A program made the position numbers and the translations under genes. This document shows, one piece after another, positions 46,410 to 55,591 of a DNA stretch of 64,000 nucleotides. Every line of letters starts with the position of its first letter. The first letter of the stretch is position 1. This stretch comes from Thiohalocapsa sp963695445 (GTDB taxonomy: Bacteria > Pseudomonadota > Gammaproteobacteria > Chromatiales > Chromatiaceae): assembly GCA_963695445.1 (NCBI GenBank), contig CAVOGV010000012.1, positions 116,676 through 180,675 on the forward strand, given 5' to 3'. The notes beneath the pieces were generated by a model. The model had not been told where the DNA came from and searched no databases. It was given only the letters and a program-made list of their open reading frames with translations.

Positions 46410-46490
46410 TCGGATCGCCGACTTCCATCGGCCCGGCGCAGAGCCCCATTGGGACCGCCGACTTCCAGTCGGCCCGGCGCGCAGCGCCAT
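46410..46490. repeat. Short palindrome repeats behind ntpD (family 4)
   Basis: Two copies of CCGACTTCCA(G)TCGGCCCGGCGC about 46 bases apart; GCCGACT-TCC-AGTCGGC is a perfect hairpin in the second copy. They could end the operon transcript or be mobile REP-like units. Nothing else is visible in 46394-46677. Confidence 0.65.
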
Positions 46491-46677
46491 TGTTGTCGCC
46501 AGCAGCAATCCTCTGCATCCCCATCATCATCCAACAGCCCGCGCCCCGCTCCCACGCCAGCGGCTTGATCCCGCCATCATCCGCTGCAATAAACGCCAAA
46601 TCCCGACGCGCGTTCGTCGGTTCAGCCAATCCACCACCCCGTCAATCCACCCCAGCCAATCCACGCGGAGACAAGCA

Positions 46678-46869
46678 ATGGAATCCGGATCATTCAAGGG
46701 CCTCGAATTCGTCGTCATCGTCGGCGTCGTCGCCTGGTTCTACGTCACCCAGATGCGCAAGCTCAAGACCCTAAAAGAAGAGCGCGAGGCCAAACAACAG
46801 GCCGAGTCCGCCGCCGAGCCCACGGCCGAGCAGCGCTCGACAACCGACTCACCCACGAAAAACGACTGA
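46678..46869 (+). CDS. Small single-span membrane protein behind operon B
   Basis: A 63-residue protein: one N-terminal membrane segment (LEFVVIVGVVAWFYVTQM) and a charged tail (KLKTLKEEREAKQQAESAAE). Upstream is GCGGAGACAAGC. No family recognised. It lies 284 bases behind ntpD on the same strand; an accessory role is possible but not shown. Confidence 0.6.
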   Translation: MESGSFKGLEFVVIVGVVAWFYVTQMRKLKTLKEEREAKQQAESAAEPTAEQRSTTDSPTKND

Positions 46870-46892
46870 CCACATCGCCGCTTGTTGCTCGC

Positions 46893-47340
46893 GTGGTCAC
46901 TGCACAAAGGATGCGCCGCGTGACCCGGTTGGAGAACAGCATGAGACCTACAAGCGCAACACCAGCTGCCTGCTCGAGACCTATCTCGATCGCCAAGGGA
47001 ATTCGCTTCTACGGACGCGGTAGCTTCGCGCTGAAGATGCCGCGACGGGCCGCGAGCGAGCCGGGCGAGTCCTGTTGCATCGGTTCTGACAAGGCCCTGC
47101 CGGACCTGGTCATCCAGGTCGTCGTGACCAGGACGCGCTGAGCAAGCTGCCGCTATATCAGGCCCTGTCCATTCCCGAGGTCTGGATCTGAGATCGCGGC
47201 GAACTCGACGGTCCAGGTGCTGGACCGAGGCGGCTACCAACGCAGCCCGGCCAGCCGCTGCCCGATCTCGACCTCGGCCCCCTGGCCGCCCATGTGCGAA
47301 TGCCCGACCAGTACGATGCGGTGCGGCATTGGCTACAAGC
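46893..47340 (+). pseudogene. Remnant of a Uma2-family (DUF820) nuclease-like gene
   Basis: Broken fragments of the Uma2 pattern appear in several frames: GIRFYGRGSF near 46998, ALPDLVIQVVV near 47095, LSKLPLYQALSIPEVWI followed by an in-frame TGA near 47188, and LPDLDLGPLAAHVRMPDQYD near 47260-47330. There is no usable start and at least three interruptions, so this is decayed sequence. It runs into a REP copy. Confidence 0.65.
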
Positions 47341-47385
47341 CGCTCCCGCAGGCGTGGGAGCGATTTGCAATCGCGATCGGCGGCG
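47331..47385. repeat. Isolated copy of REP-like family 5
   Basis: GGCTACAAGCCGCTCCCGCA then GGCGTGGGAGCGATTTGCAA and TCGCGA, the same unit as the array at 18500-18770. The stretch 47386-47704 holds no other gene; it contains the valS leader. Confidence 0.85.
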
Positions 47386-47704
47386 GCGTGCGCTGCTGGC
47401 CAGCCAGGTGCGGCATCGCCGTTTTCCATCCAGTGCTGCTGCTGGCCGGCAAGGCGCCCCAGTCGACACGGCCTTCGGTATACTGACGCGTCTGCTTGAA
47501 CCGCAGACGGCGCAGTGCAGCCTCGGACCCTCGCCCATGCGAGACCATAAAGAGTTTGTCTCTCATGATTGACCGTCCATCCGGGTCGCGGGCCCGCAAC
47601 GGATCGATCAACCGCGGCCCCGTTGATTCGCGACGCTTGTCAGACTTTACGGATCGCGCCCCGGTTCAGGCACAACCCCTTATTTTTCGACCGGACCCGA
47701 CGAC

Positions 47705-50587
47705 ATGCTGGACAAGAACTACGACCCCCATCAGATCGAGACGCAGTGGTATCAGCGCTGGGAAGAGGCCGGCTGGTTCGCGCCCCCGGTCGATGCCAAC
47801 CAGTCGGACAGGCATGCCGCCGGCGATGGGTCGTACTGCATCATGATCCCGCCGCCGAACGTGACCGGCAGCCTGCACATGGGTCACGGCTTCAACAACA
47901 CGATCATGGACGCGCTGATCCGCTATCACCGCATGAAGGGCGACCGCACCCTGTGGCAGCCGGGCACGGATCACGCCGGCATCGCCACGCAGATGGTGGT
48001 CGAGCGCCAGTTGGAGGCCGACGGCAAGACCCGCCACGATCTCGGCCGCGACGCCTTCATCGAGCGGGTCTGGGAGTGGAAGCGGGAATCCGGCGGCACC
48101 ATCACCCGCCAGCTGCGCCGTCTCGGCTCGTCGCTGGACTGGCAGCACGAACGCTTCACCATGGACGAGGGCCTGTCCGAAGGCGGTGCGCGAGGTGTTC
48201 GTGCGTCTGTTCGAAGAGGGCCTGATCTATCGCGGCAAGCGCCTGGTGAACTGGGACCCGGTGCTGCACACGGCGGTCTCCGACCTGGAGGTGATCTCCG
48301 AGGAAGAGTCCGGCCACATGTGGGACATGCGCTACCCGCTGACCAATGGCACCGGCCACATGATCGTCTCCACCACCCGCCCGGAGACCATGCTCGGCGA
48401 CTGCGCGGTGGCCGTGAACCCGGAGGACCCGCGCTACAAGCACCTGATCGGCGAGCTGGTCGAACTGCCGCTGACCGGCCGGCGCATCCCGATCATCGCC
48501 GACGAGCACGCCGACCCCGAGTTCGGCACCGGCTGCGTCAAGATCACGCCGGCGCACGACTTCAACGACCATGCAGGTCTGGCTGCGACACCGCGACGAG
48601 AACCAGATCAGCGACCAGCCCCACGGCGGGCTGATCAACATCTTCACGCCCGACGCCGCGATCCGCGCCAACGAGCCCGAAGAGGACGAACTGATCCCGA
48701 GCGCCTACGTCGGCCTGGACCGCTACGAGGCCCGCAAGCGCATCGTCGCGCGACCTCGAGGCCCTGGGCCTGCTGGCGGGCGTCAAGGATCACAAGCTGA
48801 TGGTGCCGCGCGGCGACCGCTCCGGCGCCGTCATCGAGCCCTATCTGACCGATCAGTGGTACGTGAAGGTCGCACCGCTGGCCGAGCCCGCCATCGCCGC
48901 GGTCGAGGACGGGCGCATCCGCTTCGTGCCGGACAACTGGAAGAACACCTATTTCGAGTGGATGCGCAACATCCAGGACTGGTGCATCAGCCGTCAGATC
49001 TGGTGGGGCCATCGCATCCCGGCCTGGTACGACGCCGACGGCAACATCTATGTCGGCCGCTCCGAGCACGAGGTGCGCGACAAGCACGACCTCGCCGCCG
49101 ATTTCGTCGCTGGAGCAGGACGCGGACGTGCTCGACACCTGGTTCAGCTCCGCGCTCTGGCCCTTCAGCACCCTCGGCTGGCCGGAGGAGACCGAACGGC
49201 TGAAGACCTTCTATCCCGACCTCGGTGCTGGTCACCGGCTTCGACATCATCTTCTTCTGGGTCGCCCGGATGATCATGATGGGGCTCAAGTTCATGGACG
49301 ACGTGCCGTTCCGCGACGTCTACATCCACGGCCTGGTGCGCGACGCCCACGGCGACAAGATGTCCAAGTCCAAGGGCAACGTGCTCGACCCGATCGATCT
49401 GATCGACGGCATCGAACTGGAGCCGCTGGTCGAGAAGCGCACCAAGGGCATGATGCAGCCGCAGCTGGCCGAGAAGATCGCCAAGCAGACGCGCAAGGAC
49501 TTCCCGGACGGCATCCCCGCCTTCGGCACCGACGCGCTGCGCTTCACCTTCGCCGCGCTGGCCACCACCGGCCGCGACATCAAGTTCGACCTGGGCCGCA
49601 TCGAGGGCTACCGCAACTTCTGCAACAAGCTCTGGAACGCCGTCGCGCTACGTGCTGATGAACACCGAGGAGCCAGGACTGCGGCGACCGAGCGGCCGGA
49701 ACGAGCCCGCGGACTCGAACTCGCAGCGCCGCGGACCGCTGGATCCTCTCGCGTCTGCACGACGACCATCGCCGACGGTCACGCGACGCCATCGAGGGCT
49801 ACCGCTTCGACCACGCCGCCCAGGCCATCTACGACTTCACCTGGAACGAGTTCTGCGACTGGTATCTGGAGCTGTCCAAGCCGGTGCTGACCGGCGCGGC
49901 ACGCCAGCGACGCCGCCAAGCGCGGCACCCGCCAGCACCCTGGTGCAGACGCTGGAGACCCTGCTGCGCCTGGCCCACCCGATCATGCCCTTCATCACCG
50001 AGGAGATCTGGCAGAAGGTCGCACCCGCTGGCCGGGCGCCGAAGGCGACACCATCATGCTGGCGCCCTACCCCGTCGCCGACGCCGCGCGCCGACGACCC
50101 GGACGCCGTGGCCGAGATGGAATGGGTGCAGCAGTTCATCCTCGGCGTGCGCCGCATCAAGGGCGAGATGAACATCCCGCCCGGCAAGCCGCTGCCGGTG
50201 CTGGTCGCCAACGCCAGCGACGCAGGACCGCGAGCTGGATCGATCGCCCGGCCCTACCTGGACTTCCTGGCCCGCACCGAGTCGGTCACCGTGCTCGACG
50301 ACGAGGCCGACGCGCCCGAGTCGGCCATCGCCCTGGTCGGCAAGATGAAGCTCCTGATCCCGATGGCCGGCCTGATCGACAAGGACGCGGAGCTCGGCTC
50401 GACTGGACAAGGAGATCGGCAGCCTGACGCGCCGACATCGAACGCACCGAGCAAGAAGCTCGCCAACCCGAGCTTCGTCGACAAGGCCCCGGCCGCGGTG
50501 GTGCAGAAGGAGCGCGACCGCCTCAACGACCAAGGTGCCGCGCTGGCCGATCTGGTGGCGCAGCAGACCCGGATCTCGGCGTTGTAG
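47705..50587 (+). CDS. valS: Valyl-tRNA synthetase, broken by many single-base insertions
   Basis: Class I synthetase charging tRNA-Val. HIGH motif variant in PPPNVTGSLHMGHGFNNTIM, then WQPGTDHAGIATQMVVERQL, EDWCISRQIWWGHRIPAWYD-type text, ADVLDTWFSSALWPFSTLGW, VTGFDIIFFWVARMIMMGLK, KMSKS in DKMSKSKGNVLDP and C-terminal coiled coil DLVAQQTRISAL. Frame changes occur near 48181, 48573, 48752, 49110, 49224, 49648 and 49673, each one extra base, with more between 49680 and 50430. Frame-restored sequence is conserved at every point, total about 950 residues. As an essential gene it is probably intact in the organism; sequencing error is the simplest reading. Confidence 0.9.
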
Positions 50588-50769
50588 GAAGACAATAATC
50601 TGGGGCGATCTCGTCGGGTGGAACAAACGTAGCGGTTCCACCACCACGCCTAAGCGGTGAGGGCGCCGGCGGGAGTTGGCCGATACATGGCCCGATGCGG
50701 CACCGCGCTGGAATGCGACAGATCCGTCCACACCTTTCAAACGATCAACACCAACCCATCCGACGCCCC

Positions 50770-51492
50770 ATGACCGAAACCATCCACCACAACGTCGATC
50801 ACGCCGAGATCAGCAAATTCGAGGCCCTCGCCGCCCGCTGGTGGGACCCGAACAGCGAGTTCAAGTCCCTGCACGACATCAACCCGCTGCGGCTGGGCTA
50901 CATGAACGGCGCCGTCAACATCGCCGGCAAGGAGGTTCTGGACGTCGGCTGCGGCGGCGGCATCCTGTCCGAGTCCATGGCGGCCGCCGGCGCCAAGGTG
51001 CTGGGCATCGACATGGGCGAGGAGCCGCTGCGGGTTGCCGAGCTGCACACGCTCGAAACCGGCGTCGAGGTCGACTATCGGCGAGTCACCGTCGAGCAAC
51101 TCGCCGATGAGCGCCCCGCCAGCTTCGACCTGGTCACCTGCATGGAGATGCTGGAGCACGTGCCCGACCCCGGCTCCGTCATCGACGCCTGCGCTCGGCT
51201 GGTCCGCCCCGGCGGCCACGTCTTCCTGTCGACGCTGAACCGCAACCCCAAGTCCTACCTGTTCGCGATCCTCGGCGCCGAGTACGTGCTCAACCTGCTG
51301 CCGCGAGGCACCCACGACTACGCCCGCTTCATCAAGCCCTCGGAGCTCGACGCCTGGGTGCGCGACACCGACCTGCGCATCACCGACATCACCGGCCTGA
51401 CCTACAACCCGGTGACCCGCGAATACCGGCTCGACCCGAAGGACATCGAAGTCAACTACCTGGTCACCTGCCGCCGCCCGACCGATGCCTGA
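50770..51492 (+). CDS. ubiG: Ubiquinone biosynthesis O-methyltransferase UbiG
   Basis: A 240-residue SAM-dependent enzyme doing both O-methylations of ubiquinone synthesis. HNVDHAEISKFEALAARWWD and NPLRLGYMNGAVNIAGKEVL open the protein; SAM motif LDVGCGGGILSESMA, then FDLVTCMEMLEHVPDPGSVI and TLNRNPKSYLFAILGAEYVL with PRGTHDYARFIKPSELDAWV. The frame is clean. It implies a ubiquinone-based respiratory chain. It leads into the MupP-like gene, as in Pseudomonas. Confidence 0.97.
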   Translation: MTETIHHNVDHAEISKFEALAARWWDPNSEFKSLHDINPLRLGYMNGAVNIAGKEVLDVGCGGGILSESMAAAGAKVLGIDMGEEPLRVAELHTLETGVEVDYRRVTVEQLADERPASFDLVTCMEMLEHVPDPGSVIDACARLVRPGGHVFLSTLNRNPKSYLFAILGAEYVLNLLPRGTHDYARFIKPSELDAWVRDTDLRITDITGLTYNPVTREYRLDPKDIEVNYLVTCRRPTDA

Positions 51493-51500
51493 GCGGGCTG

Positions 51501-51532
51501 TCGCCAGTGACGTCGCCAGTGACGTCGCCAGT
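51501..51532. repeat. 12-bp tandem repeat ahead of mupP
   Basis: TCGCCAGTGACG occurs at 51501-51512 and 51513-51524, then TCGCCAGT at 51525-51532. It fills the gap between the ubiG stop and the GTG start of the next gene and covers the place of its ribosome site. Confidence 0.8.
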
Positions 51533-51546
51533 ACGGCGCCAGCGCG

Positions 51547-52205
51547 GTGCTGTTCGACCTCGACGGCACCTTCGCCGACACCGCGCCGGACATGGCCCTG
51601 GCCCTGAACCGCCTGCTGCAACGGCACGGCCGCCCGAGCCTGCCGCCGGACGCGGTGCGCCCGCATGTCTCCAGCGGCTCCCGCGGCATGCTCGCGGTGG
51701 GCTTCGGGCTGCAACCCGGCGATGCCGACTACGACGCCCTGCGCGACGAGTATCTGGCCCTGTATGCCGAGGACATCTGCCGACACACCCAGCCCTTTCC
51801 AGGCATCCAGCAGCTGATCGACGCGCTGCGCGTCGCGCGGCATCGCCTGGGGCATCGTCACCAACAAGCCGGGCTGGCTCACCGATCCGCTGCTCGCGGC
51901 CATGGCCCTGGAGCCGGCCCCCGACTGCATCGTCAGCGGCGACACCGTCGCCCGCGCCAAGCCGCATCCCGACCCGCTATTGCACGCCTGCGCGCTGATC
52001 GGGCATCGCGCCCGAGCGTTGCTGGTACATCGGCGACGACGAGCGCGACATCGTCGCCGGGCGCGCCGCCGGCATGGGCACCCTGGCCGCCGGCTACGGC
52101 TATCTCGGCACCACGTCCCACCCGCGCGACTGGGGCGCCGACGGCCTCATCGACCACCCGCTGGACGTCCTCGATTGGCTGGATCGTCCGCGAAAAACCG
52201 CGTGA
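51547..52205 (+). CDS. mupP: HAD phosphatase, MupP/Gph-like, frame-disrupted
   Basis: About 219 residues. HAD motif I VLFDLDGTFADTAPDMALAL, motif II in GIVTNKP, motif III Lys in ARAKPHPDP and motif IV WYIGDDERDIVAGRAAGM. Breaks of one extra base near 51837 (LR / ARGIAWGIVTNKPGW) and near 52008 (ALIG / IAPERCWYIGDD). The position behind ubiG matches Pseudomonas MupP, the MurNAc-6-phosphate phosphatase of peptidoglycan recycling; Gph (phosphoglycolate phosphatase) is the alternative. GTG start; the stop overlaps the next gene's GTG. Confidence 0.78.
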
Positions 52206-53050
52206 GCCCGATCGAGGCCACGACGCCGCCAGCCGTCGCCGTTGCCGAGTGGCGCTTCCCGAATCGCGCGACAGCGCCCGGCAGCTCCGCCTACTACAGC
52301 ATCCGCTTTGCGCCGCGATCGTTGCACGACGCGCTCGCCGCGCTGTTCGCCTGGCGGCACGAGGTCGGCCGCGTGCTCGACGACGTCTCCGACCCCGGCG
52401 TCGCCCGCCTCAAACTCGACTGGTGGCGCGACGAGATCCGCCGCAGCATCGACGGCGCACCGCGCCACCCGTTGAGCCACGCGCTGGCACCGGCGCTCGA
52501 CGCGCATGCGCTGCCGCTGGAGCCGTTTCTGGAACAGACGCAGCAGGTGGAGCAGGAACTCTACGCCCGTCCACATCAGGACCATCGCGCCCAACGACAG
52601 GCCCTGGCGCAAGACCGCGGCGCCCTGTTCGAGCTGATCTGCCGCTGCCACGGTGCGACCGAACCGGCCACCTTGGCCAGCGCCCGCGACACCGGCGCCT
52701 GGTGCGAGCAGGTGCGGCGCATTCGCGACGCGGGCCTGCGACTGCGCCGCGCCCGCGCGGTGCTGCCCGCCGACGCGCTGCAAGCCGCCGGACTCACCCA
52801 TGAGCAGCTCGCCAGCCTCCAGCACCGCCACCGACTCCCCGCGCTGCTGACAGCGCAGGCCGACGCCCTACGCAACGACCGGCCGAATCCAGCCGCCACC
52901 GCTGCCCTGCCCCGCGCCCTGCGCATTCAGCTGCGAATTCATACCGCCCTGCTCGACGAACTGACACGCTGCCAACTCGACGTCGTCGACCAACGCATCG
53001 GCCTGACACCGCTGCGCAAGCTCTGGCTTGGTTGGCGAACAAGGCCATGA
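52202..53050 (+). CDS. Squalene/phytoene synthase family protein
   Basis: A 282-residue protein with the trans-isoprenyl-transferase fold pattern: SSAYYSIRFAPRSLHDALAA, LFAWRHEVGRVLDDVSDPGV, ARLKLDWWRDEIRR and AWCEQVRRIRDAGLRLRRAR. The first Asp-rich motif is weak (VLDDVSD), the second not evident, so it may be one of the non-canonical family members encoded near ubiG. GTG start at 52202. Its 3' end is duplicated in diverged form at 53799-54050. Confidence 0.8.
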   Translation: MSPIEATTPPAVAVAEWRFPNRATAPGSSAYYSIRFAPRSLHDALAALFAWRHEVGRVLDDVSDPGVARLKLDWWRDEIRRSIDGAPRHPLSHALAPALDAHALPLEPFLEQTQQVEQELYARPHQDHRAQRQALAQDRGALFELICRCHGATEPATLASARDTGAWCEQVRRIRDAGLRLRRARAVLPADALQAAGLTHEQLASLQHRHRLPALLTAQADALRNDRPNPAATAALPRALRIQLRIHTALLDELTRCQLDVVDQRIGLTPLRKLWLGWRTRP

Positions 53051-53260
53051 GTCTGTCGCTGCCGCGGGTGCCAAACGCAGTCGGGCGCGACGACTCCGGT
53101 CGAGGTGACGCGGTCGGCCTGATGACACAAATTGGCGGCAAGCATGCCTCCCAGCTCAACGGTGCTAGACTTGGGCCAATTTGGCGTCTGCTCCTTCATG
53201 AGAAACTGAGCCTGAACCTTCCGCGCCGCTTGCCGTCCGCGACGGACCTGAAGAACGGCC

Positions 53261-53521
53261 ATGCCGACAGTTAGCCGCTTTTTCGGGATCGTGATTCAGA
53301 TGTTCTGGCGAGAGCATGCACCGCCGCATTTTCACGCCCTCTACGGCGAGCACGAGGCGTTGATCGACATCCGCACCCTGGAAGTCATCCAGGGACGGCT
53401 CCCTAAGCGGGCGATGAGTCTCGCCATCGAATGGGCAATAGACCACCGCGACGAACTGATGGAGAACTGGAACCGATGCCAAGCCAAGCAACCTCCGAAG
53501 CAGATCGCGCCGCTGGATTAG
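53261..53521 (+). CDS. DUF4160 domain protein
   Basis: An 86-residue protein: VSRFFGIVIQMFWREHAPPH, FHALYGEHEALIDIRTLEV and GRLPKRAMSLAIEWAIDHRD, the DUF4160 pattern. It overlaps the DUF2442 gene by 46 bases. These two families commonly occur as a pair and are suspected toxin-antitoxin-like modules. The preceding 53051-53260 holds no convincing gene. Confidence 0.88.
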   Translation: MPTVSRFFGIVIQMFWREHAPPHFHALYGEHEALIDIRTLEVIQGRLPKRAMSLAIEWAIDHRDELMENWNRCQAKQPPKQIAPLD

Positions 53522-53796
53522 CGCCAACCGTTCCTTGGAGAATCAGGGCATTAACCGTATTGCCCTCTTACCGCCTCGCGATTACCTTCAACGACGGTCG
53601 CCAAGGCGTCGTAGACCTCTGTGCAGTGCGCACATGCCAGAACTGCGGCATGTACGAACCATTGAAAAACCAGGATTTCTTCTCCCAAGCTCACCTCGAA
53701 CTCGGCGCCATCACCTGGCCAAACGGCGCGGACCTCGACCCGTCTTGGCTCTACGAGCAGTTGGAGCAGAATGAAACCTGGTCTGTCCCCCTTTAA
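53476..53796 (+). CDS. DUF2442 domain protein
   Basis: A 106-residue protein. PSYRLAITFNDGRQGVVDL, NQDFFSQAHLELGAITWPNG and ADLDPSWLYEQ are DUF2442 hallmarks (RAITFNDG...WPNGADLDP). Start at ATG 53476 inside the DUF4160 gene. Its stop codon is 2 bases before the duplicated synthase fragment. Confidence 0.88.
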   Translation: MPSQATSEADRAAGLAPTVPWRIRALTVLPSYRLAITFNDGRQGVVDLCAVRTCQNCGMYEPLKNQDFFSQAHLELGAITWPNGADLDPSWLYEQLEQNETWSVPL

Positions 53797-53798
53797 TC

Positions 53799-54050
53799 CA
53801 AGAACAGCTCGCCAGCGCCCCGCATCGACAACGGCTGCCCGCCTTGCTCGCGCCGCTGGCCGAGACCCTGCGCAGCGATCGGCCGGAGCCGGCCGACACC
53901 GCCGCCCTACCCCGCGCCTTGCGCATCCAACTGCGCATCCACGCCGCCCTGCTCGACGAACTCGCACGCAGCGGATTCGACGTCGTCGACCAACGCATCG
54001 GCCTCACACCGCTGCGCAAGCTCTGGCTCGCCTGGCGGACCAGCAGCTGA
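53799..54050 (+). pseudogene. Duplicated, diverged 3' end of the squalene/phytoene synthase family gene
   Basis: An 83-codon fragment without start codon, beginning QEQLASAPHRQRLPALLAPL and ending PLRKLWLAWRTSS. It matches the C-terminal part of the intact gene at 52799-53050 (EQLASLQHRHRLPALLTAQA ... PLRKLWLGWRTRP), identical at roughly three quarters of positions. That is too diverged for a recent local copy, so it suggests recombination with a related genome. Downstream 54051-54419 has no gene. Confidence 0.85.
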
Positions 54051-54304
54051 GCGAGCTCTGCCTCAAAACCTTGCAACTCCTGCATGACGTTTCGCAGCAA
54101 GGCCGCGGCCGAGTGGTGCAAAGACCTCCAGCTGCCGACCATTCCGCACGGCCAGCGGTGAGTCTCCCTCGTGCCGGAAGCCGGCAGGACCAATGGCCAA
54201 CGGCTCCACCACCCTTTGGCTCAGATGCCGAGCACCCTGCGCACCATGGAGCCTTGCGAGCGCTGGTCTCGCCCCAGCATGGCATCTGTCTCAGCCCGCC
54301 TAAC

Positions 54305-54323
54305 ATTAAGGAAATCCCTTAAT
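54305..54323. promoter_or_regulatory. Perfect palindrome, possible operator
   Basis: ATTAAGG-AAATC-CCTTAAT, about 100 bases before the Crp/Fnr-type gene, in an AT-rich patch. It could bind a regulator such as the neighbouring one. Confidence 0.45.
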
Positions 54324-54419
54324 GCAAAATCCGGGGAACACCGCTCACATGTCGTAGATTTTTGGTCGATACTTGATTAGGGAACGCTAAATAGAGCGAA
54401 GGGGCCGTCGAGGCCATCT

Positions 54420-55307
54420 TTGCTGGGGTTCGAACACATGCATGACGCACATATCGGAGTTGTCGCCGCTCCCTTGTTAAATCCGGCAGAGACCGGGGCA
54501 AACCAAGATATCTTCACTCCAGCGAGGGGAGGACGTCGGAGGGCTTGGTCTGCGCCGCGTTCTCCTGGGGTGCCTCCTGTCACTGCTGAGAGCAGCCCCC
54601 GGAACCGATGCGTTACCTTCCTGAGCGAACGGCAGTCCGATTGCGTCAATTGCGGCATGCGGTCTTCGGTATTGTTCGGCGCCATGGAGCCCAGCGAGTT
54701 CGACGACGAGCTGAAATTGATCCACAACGGCATCGTCCGCGCCAACACCGTGATCTATCGCCAGGGCGACCCAGCCGATGCGGTGTTCACTATCCGCAGC
54801 GGCCTGGTTAAGCTCCTCCACCAAGACGAGTCCGAGAAGATCGTGCGACTGCTTGGCCGCGGCGGCGCGATCGGTCTTGAGGCGGCAGCAGACGGCCATT
54901 ACGAGCACACCGCAGTCGCCATGCGGGACCTCAGCCTGTGCCGCATTCCGGCAACCGTTCTGCGCGCGCTGATCGGGCCCCATCCGGGGCTGCTGAGCGG
55001 CCTGGCGGCCAAGTGGCGTGAACATGCGACGCTGTCGGACCAATGGATCAGCACCATCAGCCGCGGCAGGCACCAAGACAAAGTAGAGTCCCTCATCCGC
55101 CTGTTCGTCATGATCAGCGGCGACACCCCGAATGCGGTTCGTCTGCCGCGCACCGCTGAAATGGCCGCCATTCTGGGCTGCTCGACCACATACGTCAGCC
55201 GCTGGATGGCCACGCTCAAGCGTAAGGGGCTCCTGAAACGGATCGGACCCTGGACCTATCGCTGCGATCCCGCGCTGATCGAGCCGCCGCGGCCACACGG
55301 CCGGTAG
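54420..55307 (+). CDS. Crp/Fnr-family transcriptional regulator
   Basis: cNMP-like sensor domain (VIYRQGDPADAVFTIRSGLV, KIVRLLGRGGAIGLEA, ALCRIPATVLRALIG-like text) then a helix-turn-helix domain (RLPRTAEMAAILGCSTTYVS, RWMATLKRKGLLKRIG). Ahead of the first strand lies SDCVNCGMRSSVLFGAMEPS; the two cysteines and LF hint at an Fnr-type N-terminus but not the four-Cys Fe-S pattern. The start is uncertain: the frame opens at 54420, while ATG 54658 or 54685 would give a conventional length. The multihaem cytochrome gene lies 0.8 kb downstream. Confidence 0.85.
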   Translation: MLGFEHMHDAHIGVVAAPLLNPAETGANQDIFTPARGGRRRAWSAPRSPGVPPVTAESSPRNRCVTFLSERQSDCVNCGMRSSVLFGAMEPSEFDDELKLIHNGIVRANTVIYRQGDPADAVFTIRSGLVKLLHQDESEKIVRLLGRGGAIGLEAAADGHYEHTAVAMRDLSLCRIPATVLRALIGPHPGLLSGLAAKWREHATLSDQWISTISRGRHQDKVESLIRLFVMISGDTPNAVRLPRTAEMAAILGCSTTYVSRWMATLKRKGLLKRIGPWTYRCDPALIEPPRPHGR

Positions 55308-55591
55308 GCGCCAAACCGCCGACACCGGAAGGCAACCGCGGCTCCCCAGGGCAATCGCGCCGACAGAGGACGGATGCCGTGCGTGATCAGGCCCAGGCTG
55401 ACTGAATCTCGCTTCTGCATCACAGACCACGGCCAACAGCCGTCCTCGGGGATAGAGATCGAGCATCGCGCCTCGCGCCCCCTGCTGCTCTGACCGGCGG
55501 ATGCCGATCGGCTTGGCCATCGGCCGGTTTCGACCCGAAAACTGCAAAATCGCAGTAATTGGTTCAATTGAGTGAGCAGAGCAAGCGTCGC

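Noticed and set aside
47705..50587. Programmed +1 frameshifting in valS
   Set aside because: There are too many sites, no shared slippery codon plus stop or stimulatory structure, and the same error type is scattered over unrelated genes.
53032..53274. An 80-codon frame between the synthase gene and DUF4160
   Set aside because: It overlaps the synthase end, has no ribosome site and its text resembles no protein; treated as intergenic.
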